NCBI RefSeq assembly: GCF_040802235.1
Contig: NC_133158.1
Coordinates: forward strand, 38,506,001 to 38,570,000
Source of the DNA: Manis javanica
Lineage: Eukaryota > Chordata > Mammalia > Pholidota > Manidae
Direction of reading: 5' to 3'
Length of the DNA stretch: 64,000 bases
Shown here: piece after piece, positions 1-12,337 of the stretch
Position numbering within the stretch: the stretch's first letter is position 1
How the letters are laid out: each line of letters opens with the position of its first letter
The notes under the pieces: model-generated
Databases searched by the model: none
Told to the model about the DNA's origin: nothing
What the model saw: the letters and a program-made list of their open reading frames with translations, nothing else
Program-made: the position numbers and the translations under genes

Positions 1-375
1 TATCTAGGGAAAAGAGGAAATACCAGACTGTTTCCACAGCAGCTGCACCAATTACAGGCCATCAGCAGTACTACGCCTGAGGGCTCTGATTTCTCCTCTC
101 CTTATCAACACTTATGTATTTTCCTTCCTTCCTCCCCCCCTCCCTCCCTCCTTCCTTCCCTCCCTCCCTCTCCCTCTCTCTCCCCTCCCTCCCTCCCTCC
201 CTCCCTTCCTTCCTTCCTTCTTTCCCTCCTTCCTTCATCTTAAATAACAGGCATTCTAGTGGGTTTGAAGTGGTATCTCATTGTGGTTTTGATTTGCAGT
301 TCCCTAATAACTAACAATGTTGACCATTCTTCTATGTGTCTATTGGCCATTGGTACATCTTTGGAAGAATGTATT
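1..375 (-). mobile_element. Old L1 3'-end fragment split by a CCTT microsatellite
   Basis: Bases 30-119 and 238-375 read, on the minus strand, as the C-terminal coding end of an L1 ORF2. The plus strand shows the familiar antisense phrases for a 'CAATGAGATACCAC' type segment (gtggtatctcattgtggttttgat) and for the 'attggccatt' segment. The copy is diverged and clearly dead. A pyrimidine microsatellite interrupts it. Assignment is from recognition of the L1 consensus, not from an alignment. Confidence 0.7.
120..237. repeat. (CCTT/CCCT)n polypyrimidine microsatellite
   Basis: About 118 bases of almost pure C/T on the plus strand, mixing CCTT and CCCT units. It lies inside the L1 3'-end fragment. 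The reading frame open across it encodes only low-complexity Pro/Ser/Leu and is not a gene. A polypurine-polypyrimidine tract of this length could in principle form triplex (H-) DNA. Confidence 0.9.
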
Positions 376-1639
376 TTATTATAATTTCCCTTTCATTATG
401 TCTTTTGTTTTATGGAGCTTATCTAGCACACGCACACACACCCATATACACACACATACATACATTTTGGAGAGTTCACCCATATTCATCTGTACATGGT
501 CATATATGAATGTGTGTACTCAGTTGCTTATTAGTATTTTGTCTTCTGCTCCCCTCCCTGCACCTTGAGGTCTCTGTTTTGGTTAATTCATTGTATGGCA
601 GGACACTGTTCCTCAGTGTCATTCCAGATAAGTGATATACTCTGACCTTTCCAAATGCTTATGAATGTTTTTCTTTTGCTCTTAGTACCCTGTTTCTAGC
701 TTCTGATGAGAAGTCAGATGCAATTTTTATTCCTTTTATTTTGTAAGATATTTGTTCTTTCCTCCTGAAATTGTTAGTATTTTTCTTCCTTCTTGGAGTT
801 CAGATGTCTTTCCAGGATACGCCATCAGTCCACTCTGCAATTTGATGAATGACTTTTGACCTGTGATCTCAGACTATTCTGCAGGCAACAGCCATCTCCC
901 TCTGGCCTTAGTAGCTGGTGCCTCCCCTTTCCGCTCCCTCCTCCTTTTGTATGGAGGTGACTCAAAGTCACATTCATATTCTCATTCTCAGAGTTAGGCA
1001 GCATCCGAATTGCTGGTGTACCCGCACATCTGACGCTCTGAGGTCTTCGTTTTTCTCACATTCTATGTGACAAAATTATTTTCAGCAATAATTTTAGGTA
1101 ATAGTCATGTTTTTCTTTAGTTAAAAAAAAAACAAAAAATCAGATGACATTTCAATTTAAAAAATACTGTAAAGATTCAGTAGCATATTCCATGTATAAA
1201 CTAAAAATTGTATCCACCAAACAAAATATTGTATCTTGACATTTGTACTCTGTTTCACTGTTTTAAACTTTAAACACAAATGCAAATTCTAATTGGTCAT
1301 ATGGTGACAGTTGAAGTAACTTGAGTTCATAATCATTGTGCTGCCACTGTTTATTTGGATTATACTGTTTAAAGGCAAGAATGCATGCTGCTGCAGCAGT
1401 CAGAGATGAGACCTGCATGCAAAGTGACCTGAAACAATCCCTAACTGTTGCAAACTCACTTTTGAGGAGAAATTGTGCCAAAGCCATGTGTGCGGCCGAT
1501 TGGAGTGTTTGGGAAGTCCCCTGTGTAACAGGGAGAAGTCCAGATTTTTCCATGTATAAATTGACTGTGTCTTAAAGGGTATGTAATAAAAACATACTAT
1601 ATTGAAGCATACATGCATATTATTCAAAAAATTAGTAAC
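376..1639. other. Gene-free AT-rich stretch
   Basis: No exon, RNA gene or clear repeat boundary is seen. Bases 425-465 hold a short degenerate CA-type dinucleotide run. Parts around 650-860 may be further antisense L1 but are too diverged to call. Confidence 0.5.
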
Positions 1640-4540
1640 TGGCTTCCAGTTTCAGCTCCAATGTAAGGAGGTTGAAGTCATCACTGCCTTTCCCACCACA
1701 ACAAAAAAAACATGAACAAACTGAAAATCCTGGAGGTTTCTTTGAACAGTCAGATAATAGAAGTTGGGGGGTAAATCTGGACAAACAGGTGAGTACAGAG
1801 CATTATGGGTTTATCTGCATTCCCTCCATGACATGCCTAATTCCTAAACCCCAGTACCTTATTTAGAAGTAATGCATAATTAGTTCTCTTAAAAGGAGGG
1901 CATACTGATGTGTGATGGGCCCTTAGTCCAGCTGACTGGTCTCCTTCTAAGAAGAGGAGAGATACAGAGGCTTAGACCTCCAGGGAGACAATGACAGTGC
2001 TGCTGGGGACGGAGGTAGTACCTCCGCCACAGCCAGGGAATGCCAGGCGGACAGCCACCAGAGGCTGCCTGGAGGTATTCTCCCTGACAAGGGTCAGAGG
2101 GGCACTGCCCTGCTGGCACCTTGATTTAGGACTTCCAGCCTCCAGAACTGTGAGAGGACAGATTTCTGCGGTTTTAAGGTCCCCAGTTTGTGGCACTTTG
2201 TTAGGAAAGCCTGAGCAAACTCACACACAGAGTGGCCAAGGCCAGCTCACCTAGAGCAGAAACTACTGGAACCAGGCAGGTATGTCCACTTAAATGGCAA
2301 TTGGATGAATCGCTAAAGGTTGAGTGTGAACTCACATGAGATGGGAAACAACTGGGGGTGGGGCATTGTCTTGGGGGTCCCTACATGTTCATGGGTTGTA
2401 CCTCCAGGAAGTCCACCAGATTCTTGTGGTGAAGAGCCAAGAAAAATCACCTTGAACTTCGGCAGCGGGAGGGCAGAAGTAAGCATTTAGAGATAGACCT
2501 GGTGTATCCTCCATGGCAGAGGCCAGCTCTCCACTGAAAAGGACTTTGTCAGATTCTCATCCCAAGTAGGCTGAAGAGCAATGACCTGATTCCGGTCCCC
2601 TCTAGGCTCCCTGGGTCACCAATGCTTGGGATACAACAAAATCTTAGAAACATTAGTGAAGGTCACAGTCTGGGGCACAGGCCCACTACAGACTGAGATT
2701 AATCAGAAGATTATAGAATTTCTCTCTCCCTATCACACCAACAGGCCTCCAGTGTATCAGTGATTACAGCTGAAAAATCTACAAGGCTTAGAATCTTTTA
2801 AAAGTGGTTTTAGGGAAGCCCAAAGATAATAGGGGAGTAGAAAATAAGGGCAGTAGAGGAATTTGGTGCCTCTGGCACCTACAGCTACAGCAAGCATTAA
2901 ACACAGCCCAACTTCCAGGCATAGTAACATCAGACCTCACACTAAAGGTCTACTTACTACCATGTCCAGCTTTCAACCAAAAATTACAAAACACACTAAA
3001 AAGGAAAAAGCACAGTATTAAAAGACAAAGCAAGAATCAGAGCTAGACTCATCTATGACACAGATGTTGAAATTAGAGAATTGAAAGTAACTGTGATTAC
3101 TATGTTAAGGGCTCTAACGGAAAAAGTAGACAACAAGCAAGAAAAGATGGATAATGTACACAGAGATCATGTAAAAAAGGAAACTATAAAAGAATCACAA
3201 AAATGTTAGAAATAAAAAATATCATCGTAACAGAAATGAAGAATGCCTTTTATGGAGTCATTAATAGACTGAAAATAGCCAAAGAATCAGTAGTATGAAA
3301 GATCAATAGAAACTTCCAAAACTGAAATGCAAAGAGAAAAAAAAAGGATGAAAGAAGCAGAACACAATATCCAAGAACTGTGGGAAAATTACAACAGGTG
3401 TAACATATGTGCAGTGGGAGGACCAGAGGGAGAAGGAAGGCAGAACAGAGCAGAAGAAATATGCGAAATAATAATGGCAGAAATGTTCCCGAAGTAATGA
3501 CAGCAAGTAAAGCACAGATGGCGAAGGTGCAGAGAACACCACGCAGGGTAAATACTGAGGACTCTGTGCGGAGGCATATCATGTGGACTGTAGAGGCCTG
3601 ACCAAGAGAAAGTCTTGAAAGAATCTGGAGGAAAACAAACGCCCTACTTAAAAGGAAACAAGGGGAAGAATCACAGTAGACTTCTCATTAGAAATCATAC
3701 ACATAAGAAGAGTGGAATGAAATATTTAAAGGGCTAGAAGAAAAAAACCCACCAACCTAGAATGTTATATCAAGCAAAATTAGTTTTCAAAATTGAAAAA
3801 GAAAGAAAAACTTTCTCAGACAGGCAAAAAGTGAGGGAATGTATTGCCAGCAGACCCACCCTGCAAAAAATGTTAAAAGAAATTCTTCAGGGAGAAGGAA
3901 AATGACATAGGTCAGAAACTCTGATCTACCTAAAAAAAGAAATGCTTTGGAGACTATTGAGTGAAGATAAAAATAAAGCTTTTTATTTTTCTTATTCCTC
4001 ATTGATCTAATAAGCAAAAGCTTGTTCAAAGGAATAATGGTAACCAACTGCCTACTGGGTGATTATAGCATATGGATAAGTGAAAGGATAATTTTATAAG
4101 GAAGGAAGGGAGGCACTGGGAACACTTCATTGTAAGGTATCTGTACTACCCAGGAAGCAATATGCTATTAGTTGAAAGCAGACTTAAATTGGTTGTCAAT
4201 ATATTGCAAATTCTAGATCAACTACTAAAATTTTTTTAAATGAGTATAACTGATATGTTAAAAGAGAAGAGAAAATGGAATCAAATAAAATGTTAAATTG
4301 AAACCAAAGAAAGCAGAAAAAGAGTGAAAAATAAAAGAACACAGAACAGGTGCAATGAATACAACCCAGTTACAAACAGTAAGATGAATCCAACTACACC
4401 AATAATAACTTTAAGTGCAATGGTCTAAATACACAAATTAAAAGAGATCTGAGAGTGGATTTAAACAAAACAAGATCCAACTGTATGTTGACTATGAGAA
4501 ATCCACTTGAATGTGAAGGCCTGCAGATTAAAAGGAGAAG
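1640..4540 (+). mobile_element. Old L1 element (5' UTR, ORF1 and start of ORF2), interrupted
   Basis: Bases 1640-1800 resemble the 5' UTR of mammalian-wide L1M elements (the 'aaca-aactgaaaatc' segment). Bases 2250-3000 continue in the same style, 3000-3960 hold decayed ORF1, including the coiled-coil region and the segment 'agaatgttatatcaagcaaaat' that precedes the ORF1 C-terminus, and 4380-4540 match the start of ORF2. No frame longer than about 100 codons survives, so this is a fossil. A separate interspersed repeat (about 1965-2225) has been inserted into the 5' UTR part. The element is truncated before the ORF2 reverse transcriptase. Confidence 0.7.
1965..2225 (+). repeat. Ancient interspersed repeat, family A (plus)
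   Basis: The tail contains 'cagcctccagaactgtgag' followed by a decayed TTTCTG..GTTTAAG..CCCAGT.TGTGG segment and TTTGTTA. The same consensus recurs in this window at about 47025-47325 (plus) and 5700-6130 (minus), which supports one dispersed family. I know this sequence as a common old mammalian LTR-like or DNA-element repeat but cannot assign its name with confidence. Confidence 0.55.
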
Positions 4541-5699
4541 GTGGGAAAGTGGACATGGCACATCAGGAGCGCCAAGATCTACGCCTCCACGAAAGCAGTG
4601 GCCTCACTGGCAGACACCGCTGGAATCAACCGGGGAGGAATGCTGGACACGAACCAGAAGCTTACAGCAGCCAGGGGGAATGCTTACTCAAGAAAAGCCA
4701 GCTGAATTTCAGTAAAAGACTTGGTGGTATTTTGACTTACCCCGGTCCCATTCTCTCCTGGGTGGTGACCCTGTGACAGCAGCCTGAACCCGCAGCACAG
4801 GTACCGAGTACTGGATGGAGAAGGACACACCTTATTCTGAAGGGATTGTCATTGTTTGGGCCTGCCTGGTGGGTCCCTGAAGGAATAGGGCAGAGAGCTG
4901 TCTTTTATTTTCCCAGCTCGGAGCTCTACCACAGCTTTCAGCATTCTGTAAAACACATTTAAAGGCAAATGTGAAATTCACCACTGTCCAGGCAAAGACA
5001 ACAATTGGGGCAAACAATAGACTAACCAATAAGCTTAGGAGGAAAGGCTGGGGAATGAGATACTTTCGGGAACAAAGGCTTTGAAAAACGCCCACAGATT
5101 CCTGGGAGCCTCGCAGTCTATTCCTGCACATGCCCAGGAAACTAGAATAAACCATAGACTTTAGTTAATAATCACGTCTCAATAACAGTTCATTAATCGT
5201 AACAAACACACCTAAGTGATCTCAGACGTTCAGTTTAGGAAGAGTCAGATGAGGAAGTATATAAGAATTCTCTAAAATCTTCCTAATCTTTCTGTAAATC
5301 TAAACTCCTCTTGGAGAGAAACTTTCTTTTTAAAATCAGTAACTGCAAGTGTGTCAGTCTTAGATCAACAGAAGACTGTTTAGAGGATCATTTTATCACT
5401 AACGTTGAGAATTGCCAGTGCTTGTGATAATAAAAAGCTGACTCTCATTTTGGTTTTCTAATTATCTCCAGAGAAGGCACCACTGTCACCTGAGTTGAGG
5501 GTGGACACCCCCAGGTCCCCATCCTTGGTATGCACTGGCCCAAACCTCCTGTATTTATTTAGGATGCTTTCTGTCATAGTTTATATTTTTGGCTATTTTC
5601 TTTGTTTGTATCTTGCAAATATTTTTCTATTGGGTTTTCATCTTTTTATTATTCAAAAGTAAGAATTTTTTTACATCTAAATGCTATTAATTCTCTGTA
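4541..5699. other. Gene-free stretch, unassigned
   Basis: No gene is seen. The segment at 5160-5310 has the look of a repeat 3' end (TAATAATC..TTCATTAAT..GTAACAAA..TCTGTAAATCTAAACT), but I could not assign it. The open frame antisense at 4832-5155 has no recognisable domain and lies in repeat-like DNA. Confidence 0.45.
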
Positions 5700-6130
5700 T
5701 TCATTTCCTAGGGTAACACAGTCCCACAAGCTGGGTGGCATAGAATACCAGAAATTTATTGTCTTAAAGTTCTGAAGGCTAGAAGTCTGAAATCAAGGCA
5801 CTGGCCAGGCTACAGCCCCTCTGAAACCTATAAGGGAATCCATGCCTCTACCTGGCTTTGGGTGGCTCGACAGCATCTACCACAGTCAACAGCTTGAAGA
5901 TACATTGCTCCAATCCTTCAGCTTCACAGGACCTTCTCTCTGGGTGCACCTATGTCTGTGTCCAAATTTCCTTTTTATAAGGACACAGGTATATTGTATT
6001 GGGGCCCATGGTAATGACCTCATTTTAATTTGATTACCTCATAAAGATCCTATTTCCAAATAAGGTCACATTCTGAGAGTTAGGACTTTAATACCCTTTA
6101 ACTATGGGTACATAATCCAACCCCATAACA
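5700..6130 (-). repeat. Ancient interspersed repeat, family A (minus)
   Basis: This is a near full-length copy of the same family as the repeat at 1965-2225, in the opposite orientation. The plus strand begins with a diverged 'TATTCATTTCCTAGGGTAAC' edge, continues through an AAATTTATTGTCTTAAAGTTCTG segment and ends with TAAGGTCACATTCTGAGAG. Length and internal order match my memory of the family, but its database name is not assigned. Confidence 0.6.
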
Positions 6131-7557
6131 CTCTTTGACAGTCATTTCAATTGTGAATTTTTTGCCAGTGACTTCCTCCTCTTTTAGAATTGTGGTGCTT
6201 TTTTAGCATTAAAAATTCATGTCTTCACATGGCTAAACCAGTCATATTTTACTTCTCTGACTTCTGTGAAAGAAAAGACTTCCTACTCCAAATTTTATAA
6301 TTATTACTCTGTCTTATTGACATAATTTTATTGATGTTGTCATGCTTAAAATTTAAACCATCTAGAAATTAACCCATGCATGGTGAAGATGTATCTCTTT
6401 AATTAAGCACAAACATGTACTTCTTAAAGACAAACATTGGTTCTTGCCACAGCGAGGAAGAATGTCTCCTAACTGCCTCTTAATTAGCAAAGAACACTCC
6501 CCCTTCCATGGAATTACTAAATCACACTATTATCCAGAGTGGTATTTAGTCTTTTGTTCTTTTCCTGCTTCCCATTCAGACTTAGCAGAGGAAGAGAGCA
6601 GCCACAGACCCCCTTCCTGTAAGGCTGCTCCCTTAGCAACACCATGAGAGCCTTAGAAATGAACAGTCCAGAAAAGACTGGATTAAATTATTAGCTAAGG
6701 ACTGTTACTGTCCCTGGTCTCCAGTGCAGGAGTGAAGAAAGGACACCTCCTGTTCTTGCAACCTGCGCAGACGTACTCTGCTCAGGCTTACACACATACG
6801 TTACAGTCACATATGTGGACAAATACTGAACTCTAAAAATATAACTCTAAAATCCAGCTGGCTTACAGTACTCTCTTATTGTTTTGAAATGGACAGTTAG
6901 TATAATGAGTATGTGTCTCTTTCCTTTCAAATGTTTTTGCCACAGTTCTTTGTTTAATTGCAATGTCTACAATTTTGCACACAAAATTAATTGACAGAGT
7001 GGGTCTTTGGTACTGTATATGCAGCTTTGAAATCTAAAAGTGCTTTCATAGGTTTGTGGCAACTTATCAGAAAACAAGACCTGGCCTAAACTAATGTAGG
7101 TTATTTATACTCTATGTGCACTACGTGGGGTGTGTGCATCTGGTTGCCAAGATACTAATGTGCTTGATTATGAAATGCTGCCCCAGCCCCCCTCTGGGGT
7201 TGCAGCCAATAGGTAATGTATACACAATATAGCTTTGAAAAGTCTGAAAAACTCTGTTGGTGAGATTGCACTGACCCCAAAGATCTCAGTGAAGGGTTTC
7301 TGCACCCTTAGCTCATGGAGCATGCTAATGTTGTCTGACTTGAATGACACCTCTGGGGTTTACTCATTAAACTTGAGTAAACAAGTTTTTAAAAGTTTTT
7401 AAAAACAACTTTAACTGTTGGCTGTGACAGATACTTTTTGATTAAGTTAAAAGGGTTTTGCATGACATCCATATTTATTGATCTATTTATGTTTTCCACC
7501 ACTTCTTGGCCATTTCTGTTTTTCATGAAAAGACAATTGTATTTGGACTTTAACATG
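6131..7557. other. Gene-free stretch, nothing recognised
   Basis: AT-rich sequence without exon signals, RNA genes or repeats that I can name. Open frames here are all under about 75 codons and none shows a known domain. Confidence 0.5.
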
Positions 7558-7810
7558 TTTGGGGACTTCTGGTTTCCGTTCCAGCATGTAAGGAGCTTGG
7601 AGGCCATCACTCCATCCTCACAAATGAAAAGCTGAACAAACTGAAAATCAGAAACTTATTAGATCCGTTGGTGTGTTGAGATCACATTGCAAACTGCTGC
7701 TCCCAAAACTGGAGAGAGAGAGAGGTGGGTGCAGACAGTCACAGGTTACCACAGCAGGAACCTCTGCAGGGCCAGTGCCAGGTATTTTGTGGTTCTCTTT
7801 CCAGTTCATA
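7558..7810 (+). mobile_element. Old L1 5' UTR fragment
   Basis: The segment reads 'ggtttccgttccagcatgta' through 'agctgaacaaactgaaaatc' and 'agatccgttggtg', which matches the 5' end of L1M-type elements. It resembles the fragment at 1640-1800. Only the 5' UTR is seen and no ORF1 follows in phase. Confidence 0.6.
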
Positions 7811-8157
7811 GAAGTAATTCACATTCATCTGTTTTAATTACCTCTTACTGATTACAAAGCATTAAGACCCTGAGTCCTGTGCAGCATTGAGGTGGTGGCC
7901 ATGCAGAGGTCAGGCTGGTGGGAGAACTCTCAGTACCATGGCACAGCAAAGGAGTGGAAAACACAAGCTAGGTGAACTGTAACTTTTGTTGCCCTGCCCT
8001 GGATATTCTTTTGCTGCATCTATTTTAATGTCTGAGAATATCTCATCATGGAGATGTACCACAGAATGTGTATACAATCCCTAAATAGTGGACATTTAGG
8101 TTAACTCACAGATAACTTATTTATTTATTTGTAAAGCTTAAATTTAAATCTTCAATT

Positions 8158-8250
8158 TCTATCTATCTACCTATATCTATCTACCTATATCTATCTATCA
8201 TCTATATCTATCTATCATCTATCTATCTATCAATCTATCATCATCTATCT

Positions 8251-8291
<41 letters not shown>

Positions 8292-8300
8292 TTATTTATC
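8158..8300. repeat. Compound (TATC)n-(TC)n microsatellite
   Basis: About 100 bases of interrupted TATC/TATCTACC units pass into a pure TC run (about 8252-8288) and end in TATT units. The array is long enough to be polymorphic. The flanking 8100-8157 is AT-rich. Confidence 0.9.
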
Positions 8301-8389
8301 TATTTAACACCTGCTGGACATCAGTCCTTGTGTGAAGGGCTGCGGTTACAAGGATAAGAAGACACATATTTTTTGGTCTTATAATATTT

Positions 8390-8880
8390 TACTGGTGAAA
8401 CTAGTGCAACAGATATACCTTGGCAACATCCGTTACTATGGCTTTAGGATAAATCCCTGGAATTAGACTTGCTAGGTCAACAGACGTGCACATTTTCAAA
8501 GCTTTGCAGCATTCTGTCTGTCAAACATCACATAACAGAATCATTATCATTAAAGTGGCACCTCACGAATGACTGCTGACTATTGGAATTTTAAAAATTC
8601 TTTGCCAGTTTAAGTGATTAATATATCACAAGGTTATTTTTGCTTTCTTCTGCTACCAGCATGTGTTCTCCATTCCGTCTTTTATGGCCACTCCCAGTAC
8701 ATCCTGTAATCATTTCTGTATTAGTGTTTTGTCTTTTATTTATTGGCTTATATTGTATATGTATAGAATATTGTATGTTTGTCTTTTTATGACAGTTACT
8801 TTGGTAGTTTGCTTTTAATTTAGTTTCTGGCTCTTTAGGACATATAAATATTGTTAATTTTAAATGGTGCATAATCCTTT
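8390..8880 (-). mobile_element. Probable old L1 3' fragment
   Basis: The plus strand carries diverged antisense phrases typical of the L1 ORF2 C-terminus and 3' UTR (for example around 'aaagtggcacctcacgaatg'). The copy is too decayed for firm assignment. Confidence 0.4.
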
Positions 8881-11310
8881 TAATGTGCTGTTGGATTCAG
8901 TTTACTTGTATCATGAGGATTTTTACATCAGCATTCATCAGGGATATTGGTCTATGGTTTTATTTTCTTGTAGAGTCTTTGGTTTTTGCTATTAGAGTAA
9001 TGCTAGTTTCCTAGAATGAGTTACAGAGTGGTCTCTCCTTTTCATTTTCTGGGAAGAGTTTGAGAAATATTGGTGTTAATTCTTCTTTGAATGATTGGTA
9101 TGATTCTCTAGTGAAGCCCTCTGATTTTGGACTCATGGGAGGTTTTTGATTACTGATTCAATATTCTTATATGTTACTGTCAGTTAAGATTTTCTATTTT
9201 TTCATGATTCAGTCATGGTAGATTGTATATATCTAGGAATTTATCCATTTCTTCTGGATTATCTAATTTATTGGCATATAATTTTTCATAGTATTCTACT
9301 TTAATCCTTTTTATTTCTGTAGCATTGGTAGTAATACTCTTTCATTTCTAATTTTAGCTGAGTCTTCCCCCTCTCTTTTTTAAGTTAATCTAGCTAACAG
9401 TTTGCCAATTTTGTTGATCTTTCTTTTCAAAAAAATATTCATTGTTTTTTTTCTGTTTTATTTGTAGTCTCTATTTCATTTATCTCTGCTCTACTCTTAA
9501 TTATTTCCTTCTGCTAGCTTTGACTTTAACTTCTTTTCCTAGTTTCTGGAAGCATGAAGTGTTGCTGTTGATTTGAGATCTTTCTTCATTTTTAATGTAG
9601 GTTTCATTTTAATGTAAGTTTTATATAGCTCTAAACTTCTCTCAGCACTGCTTTTGCTGTATCTTGTAAGTTCTGGTATTCTGCATTTTCACTTTCATAT
9701 ATCTTATTTCATATTTCTAACATCCCTTGTGACCCCTTCAATGACCTATTTGTTGTTTCAGAGCTATTGTTTAATGGTCACATATTTGAGGATTTTCTGG
9801 TTTTCTATTTATGCTATTTATTTCCAGCTTCATTCCATTGTGATTGAAAAAGATATTTTGTATGATTTTAATCTTCCTGAATTTTTTAAGACTTCCTTTT
9901 GTGCACTGAACTGTGGCCCATCATGAAAAATGTTTCATGTGCATTTGAAGAAGATTGTATGTTCTGCTATAATGTGGAGTGTTCTGTGTATGTCTATTAG
10001 GTCTATTTGGTCTATAGTGTTAAGTCCTCTATTTTCTTATCAGTCTGTCTGACTAGTCCACCATTATTGAAAGTGGAATATTGAAGTTTTCTACTATTAT
10101 TGTGTCACTGTCTATTTCCCTTCAATTCTGTCAAAATTTGCTTCATATATTTAAGAGCTCTGAGGCTTGGTGCATAAATATTTATGATTGTTATATCTCA
10201 TATCATTTGGTGAATTGACCCCTTTCTCGTCATATAATGTCCTTCTTGTCTCTTGTAACAATCTTTGATTTAAAGTCCATTTTGTCTGATATTATTATAG
10301 TGACTCCTGCTTTTTTTGGTTACCATGTGCAGTGAAAATGTCTTCCCACCCTTTCGCTTTCAGCCTGTGTATGTCATTAGATCTAAAGTGAGTCTCTTGT
10401 AGACAGCATATAGTTGGATCCTGCTTTTTTAATCCATTCAGGAATTTATATGTATTTAAACTAGTGATAGAGAAGACTTATGCGTTTCATTTTGTTGTTT
10501 TCTTTATGTTTTGTAGCTTTTTTGGTCCCTTCTTTCCTCTCTCACTTCTTTCATTTGTGTATTATTGATTTTTTATAGTGATGTACTTTGATTCCTTCTC
10601 ATTTTCTTTTGGATACTTTCTATAGATATTTATATTGCAGTTGCATAAAACATCTTAAAATCATATCATCCAATTTTAAACTGATAATTTAATTTCAATT
10701 ACACAGAAAAATTCTACTCTTTACAGCTCCACCCACTGTTATTAATACTACAAATTACATATGTATATATTGTATGCCTATAGAACATATTAATGGTTAT
10801 TTAAATATTTTTGTCATTTAAATGTTATGCACAAAAATTTCATTAGTACAGATTACTCTATTTCCCCATGTATTTACCTTTACCACAGAACCTTATGTTT
10901 TGTATGGCTTCATGCTGCTGCCTACCATCCTTTTATCTCAACTTGAAAAGCTCCTTTTATCATTTCTTGCAGGACAAGGTCTAGTGTTAATTAATTTCCT
11001 TAGCTTTTGTTTATCATGGAAAGTATGAATTTTTTTTTGCAGTTTTGCCAGACACAATATTCTTGTTTGACAACTTCCTCCCCTGCCCCCAGCACTTTGA
11101 CTACATCGTCTTATTTCCTCTGGCCTCCAAAATTTTTGTTGAGAAATCTGCTGTTAATCTTATGGATGCTCCTTTGCATGTGGCAAATCACTTTTGTCTT
11201 GCTACTTTCAAGGTTCCCTCTTTGTCTTTGACGTTTGACAATTTAATTATAATGTGTCTCAGTGTCATTCTCTTTGGATTTATTCTATTTGAAGTTCTTT
11301 GAGCTTCTTA
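8880..11310 (-). mobile_element. Old L1, minus strand (ORF2 N-terminal half and ORF1)
   Basis: Read antisense, the sequence runs from the reverse transcriptase N-terminal region (about 8900-9350) through the linker and endonuclease (about 9900-10450) into ORF1 (about 10850-11310). The order is collinear with a minus-strand L1. Signature antisense phrases are 'gaagtttctactattattg' near 10085 and 'agtgagtctcttgtagacag' near 10388. No long frame is open, so the copy is inactive. It has none of the target duplications or tail that would fix its edges. Confidence 0.75.
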
Positions 11311-11686
11311 AAGCCATGTGTCCATTTCTTTCCTCAGATTTAGGAAGTGTCCATTAGTATTTCTCCTAATTAGCTCTGTGCCCCTTTCTTCCTCTCTCCT
11401 CCTTCTGGGACTCCTGTAATGTGAATGTTAGTCTGCTTACTGTTGTCCCATAAATTCCTCAAGCTGCATTTACTTTTTTCATTTTTCTGTTTTCTTTGGG
11501 GAGTATTGACATCTTAACAATGTTATGTCTTTTATCCCATGAACACTAGTGTCTTTCTACTTTTTAGGTCTTCTGTAGTTTCTTTCAGCAATGTTTTACA
11601 GTTCTTAATGCACAAGTATTTCATAAGTCTTTCATCTCCTTGGTTAAATTTATTCCTAGATATTTAATTCTTTTGAATACTATGGT

Positions 11687-12036
11687 TTAGGGAAAATGAA
11701 AGTTCTTACGGCCAGAATCCTCACCTGACCCTAAAGTACTTGATGTTGTAATTGAGTATCTGAGTAGGTGCGTGCTTACACACCTGTTGGCAATGAGCCA
11801 GTATTGTTGATGTCACTATATAAAGAGCTCCACCTGGTGCTCTGTCCTGGAGGCTGAGGCAGAGACAGAGACGTACTGCAGACTTGCCAGACACAGACAT
11901 GATTCCAGCACTGGGCCTGCCACCATGAGAATAAGGCTTGGTATAAGCCCTTTTACCCACAACATTCCATTTTTATTATTCAGTCTAACGGGATCCAGAG
12001 TGAACTTGTCTGGGAGCAATCCCCCTCAGGTCAACA
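11687..12036 (+). mobile_element. Solo LTR of an endogenous retrovirus (LTR copy 1, plus)
   Basis: A 350-base element inserted in the old L1, flanked by a perfect 6-bp direct repeat TATGGT at 11681-11686 and 12037-12042. It ends in CA; its first bases TT replace the expected TG. A TATA box (TATATAA, about 11817-11823) sits in the middle, followed by a decayed transcribed region. It shares the order and much of the sequence of the LTR at 12431-12777. The 6-bp duplication suggests a class II (betaretrovirus-like) provirus, which is inference. No internal viral genes remain, so this is a recombination-derived solo LTR. Confidence 0.75.
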
Positions 12037-12337
12037 TATGGTACATTAAATTGTTTTCTTAATTTCCTTTTCAGAGTGTTCATTGTTGGTATGTTGATGC
12101 ACAACTGAAATTGGCATGTTAATCTTGTATATCCTGTGGCTTTGCTGAATTTGTTTATTAGTTGTAATAGTTGTTTTGTGGATTATTCTTTGGTATATTC
12201 TCTATGTAAGATCATGGCAGCTGTAAGTGGAGTTTTACTTCTTCCTCTTCAATACGGGTGACTTCTCTTTTTCTCCTTGCATATTGCTTTGGCTAGAACT
12301 TACAGGGCAATGGTGAGCAGCAGTGGTAGGAGCAGGT

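Noticed and set aside
114-314. Pro/Ser/Leu-rich small protein
   Set aside because: It is read entirely from a CCTT/CCCT microsatellite and adjoining L1 remnant.
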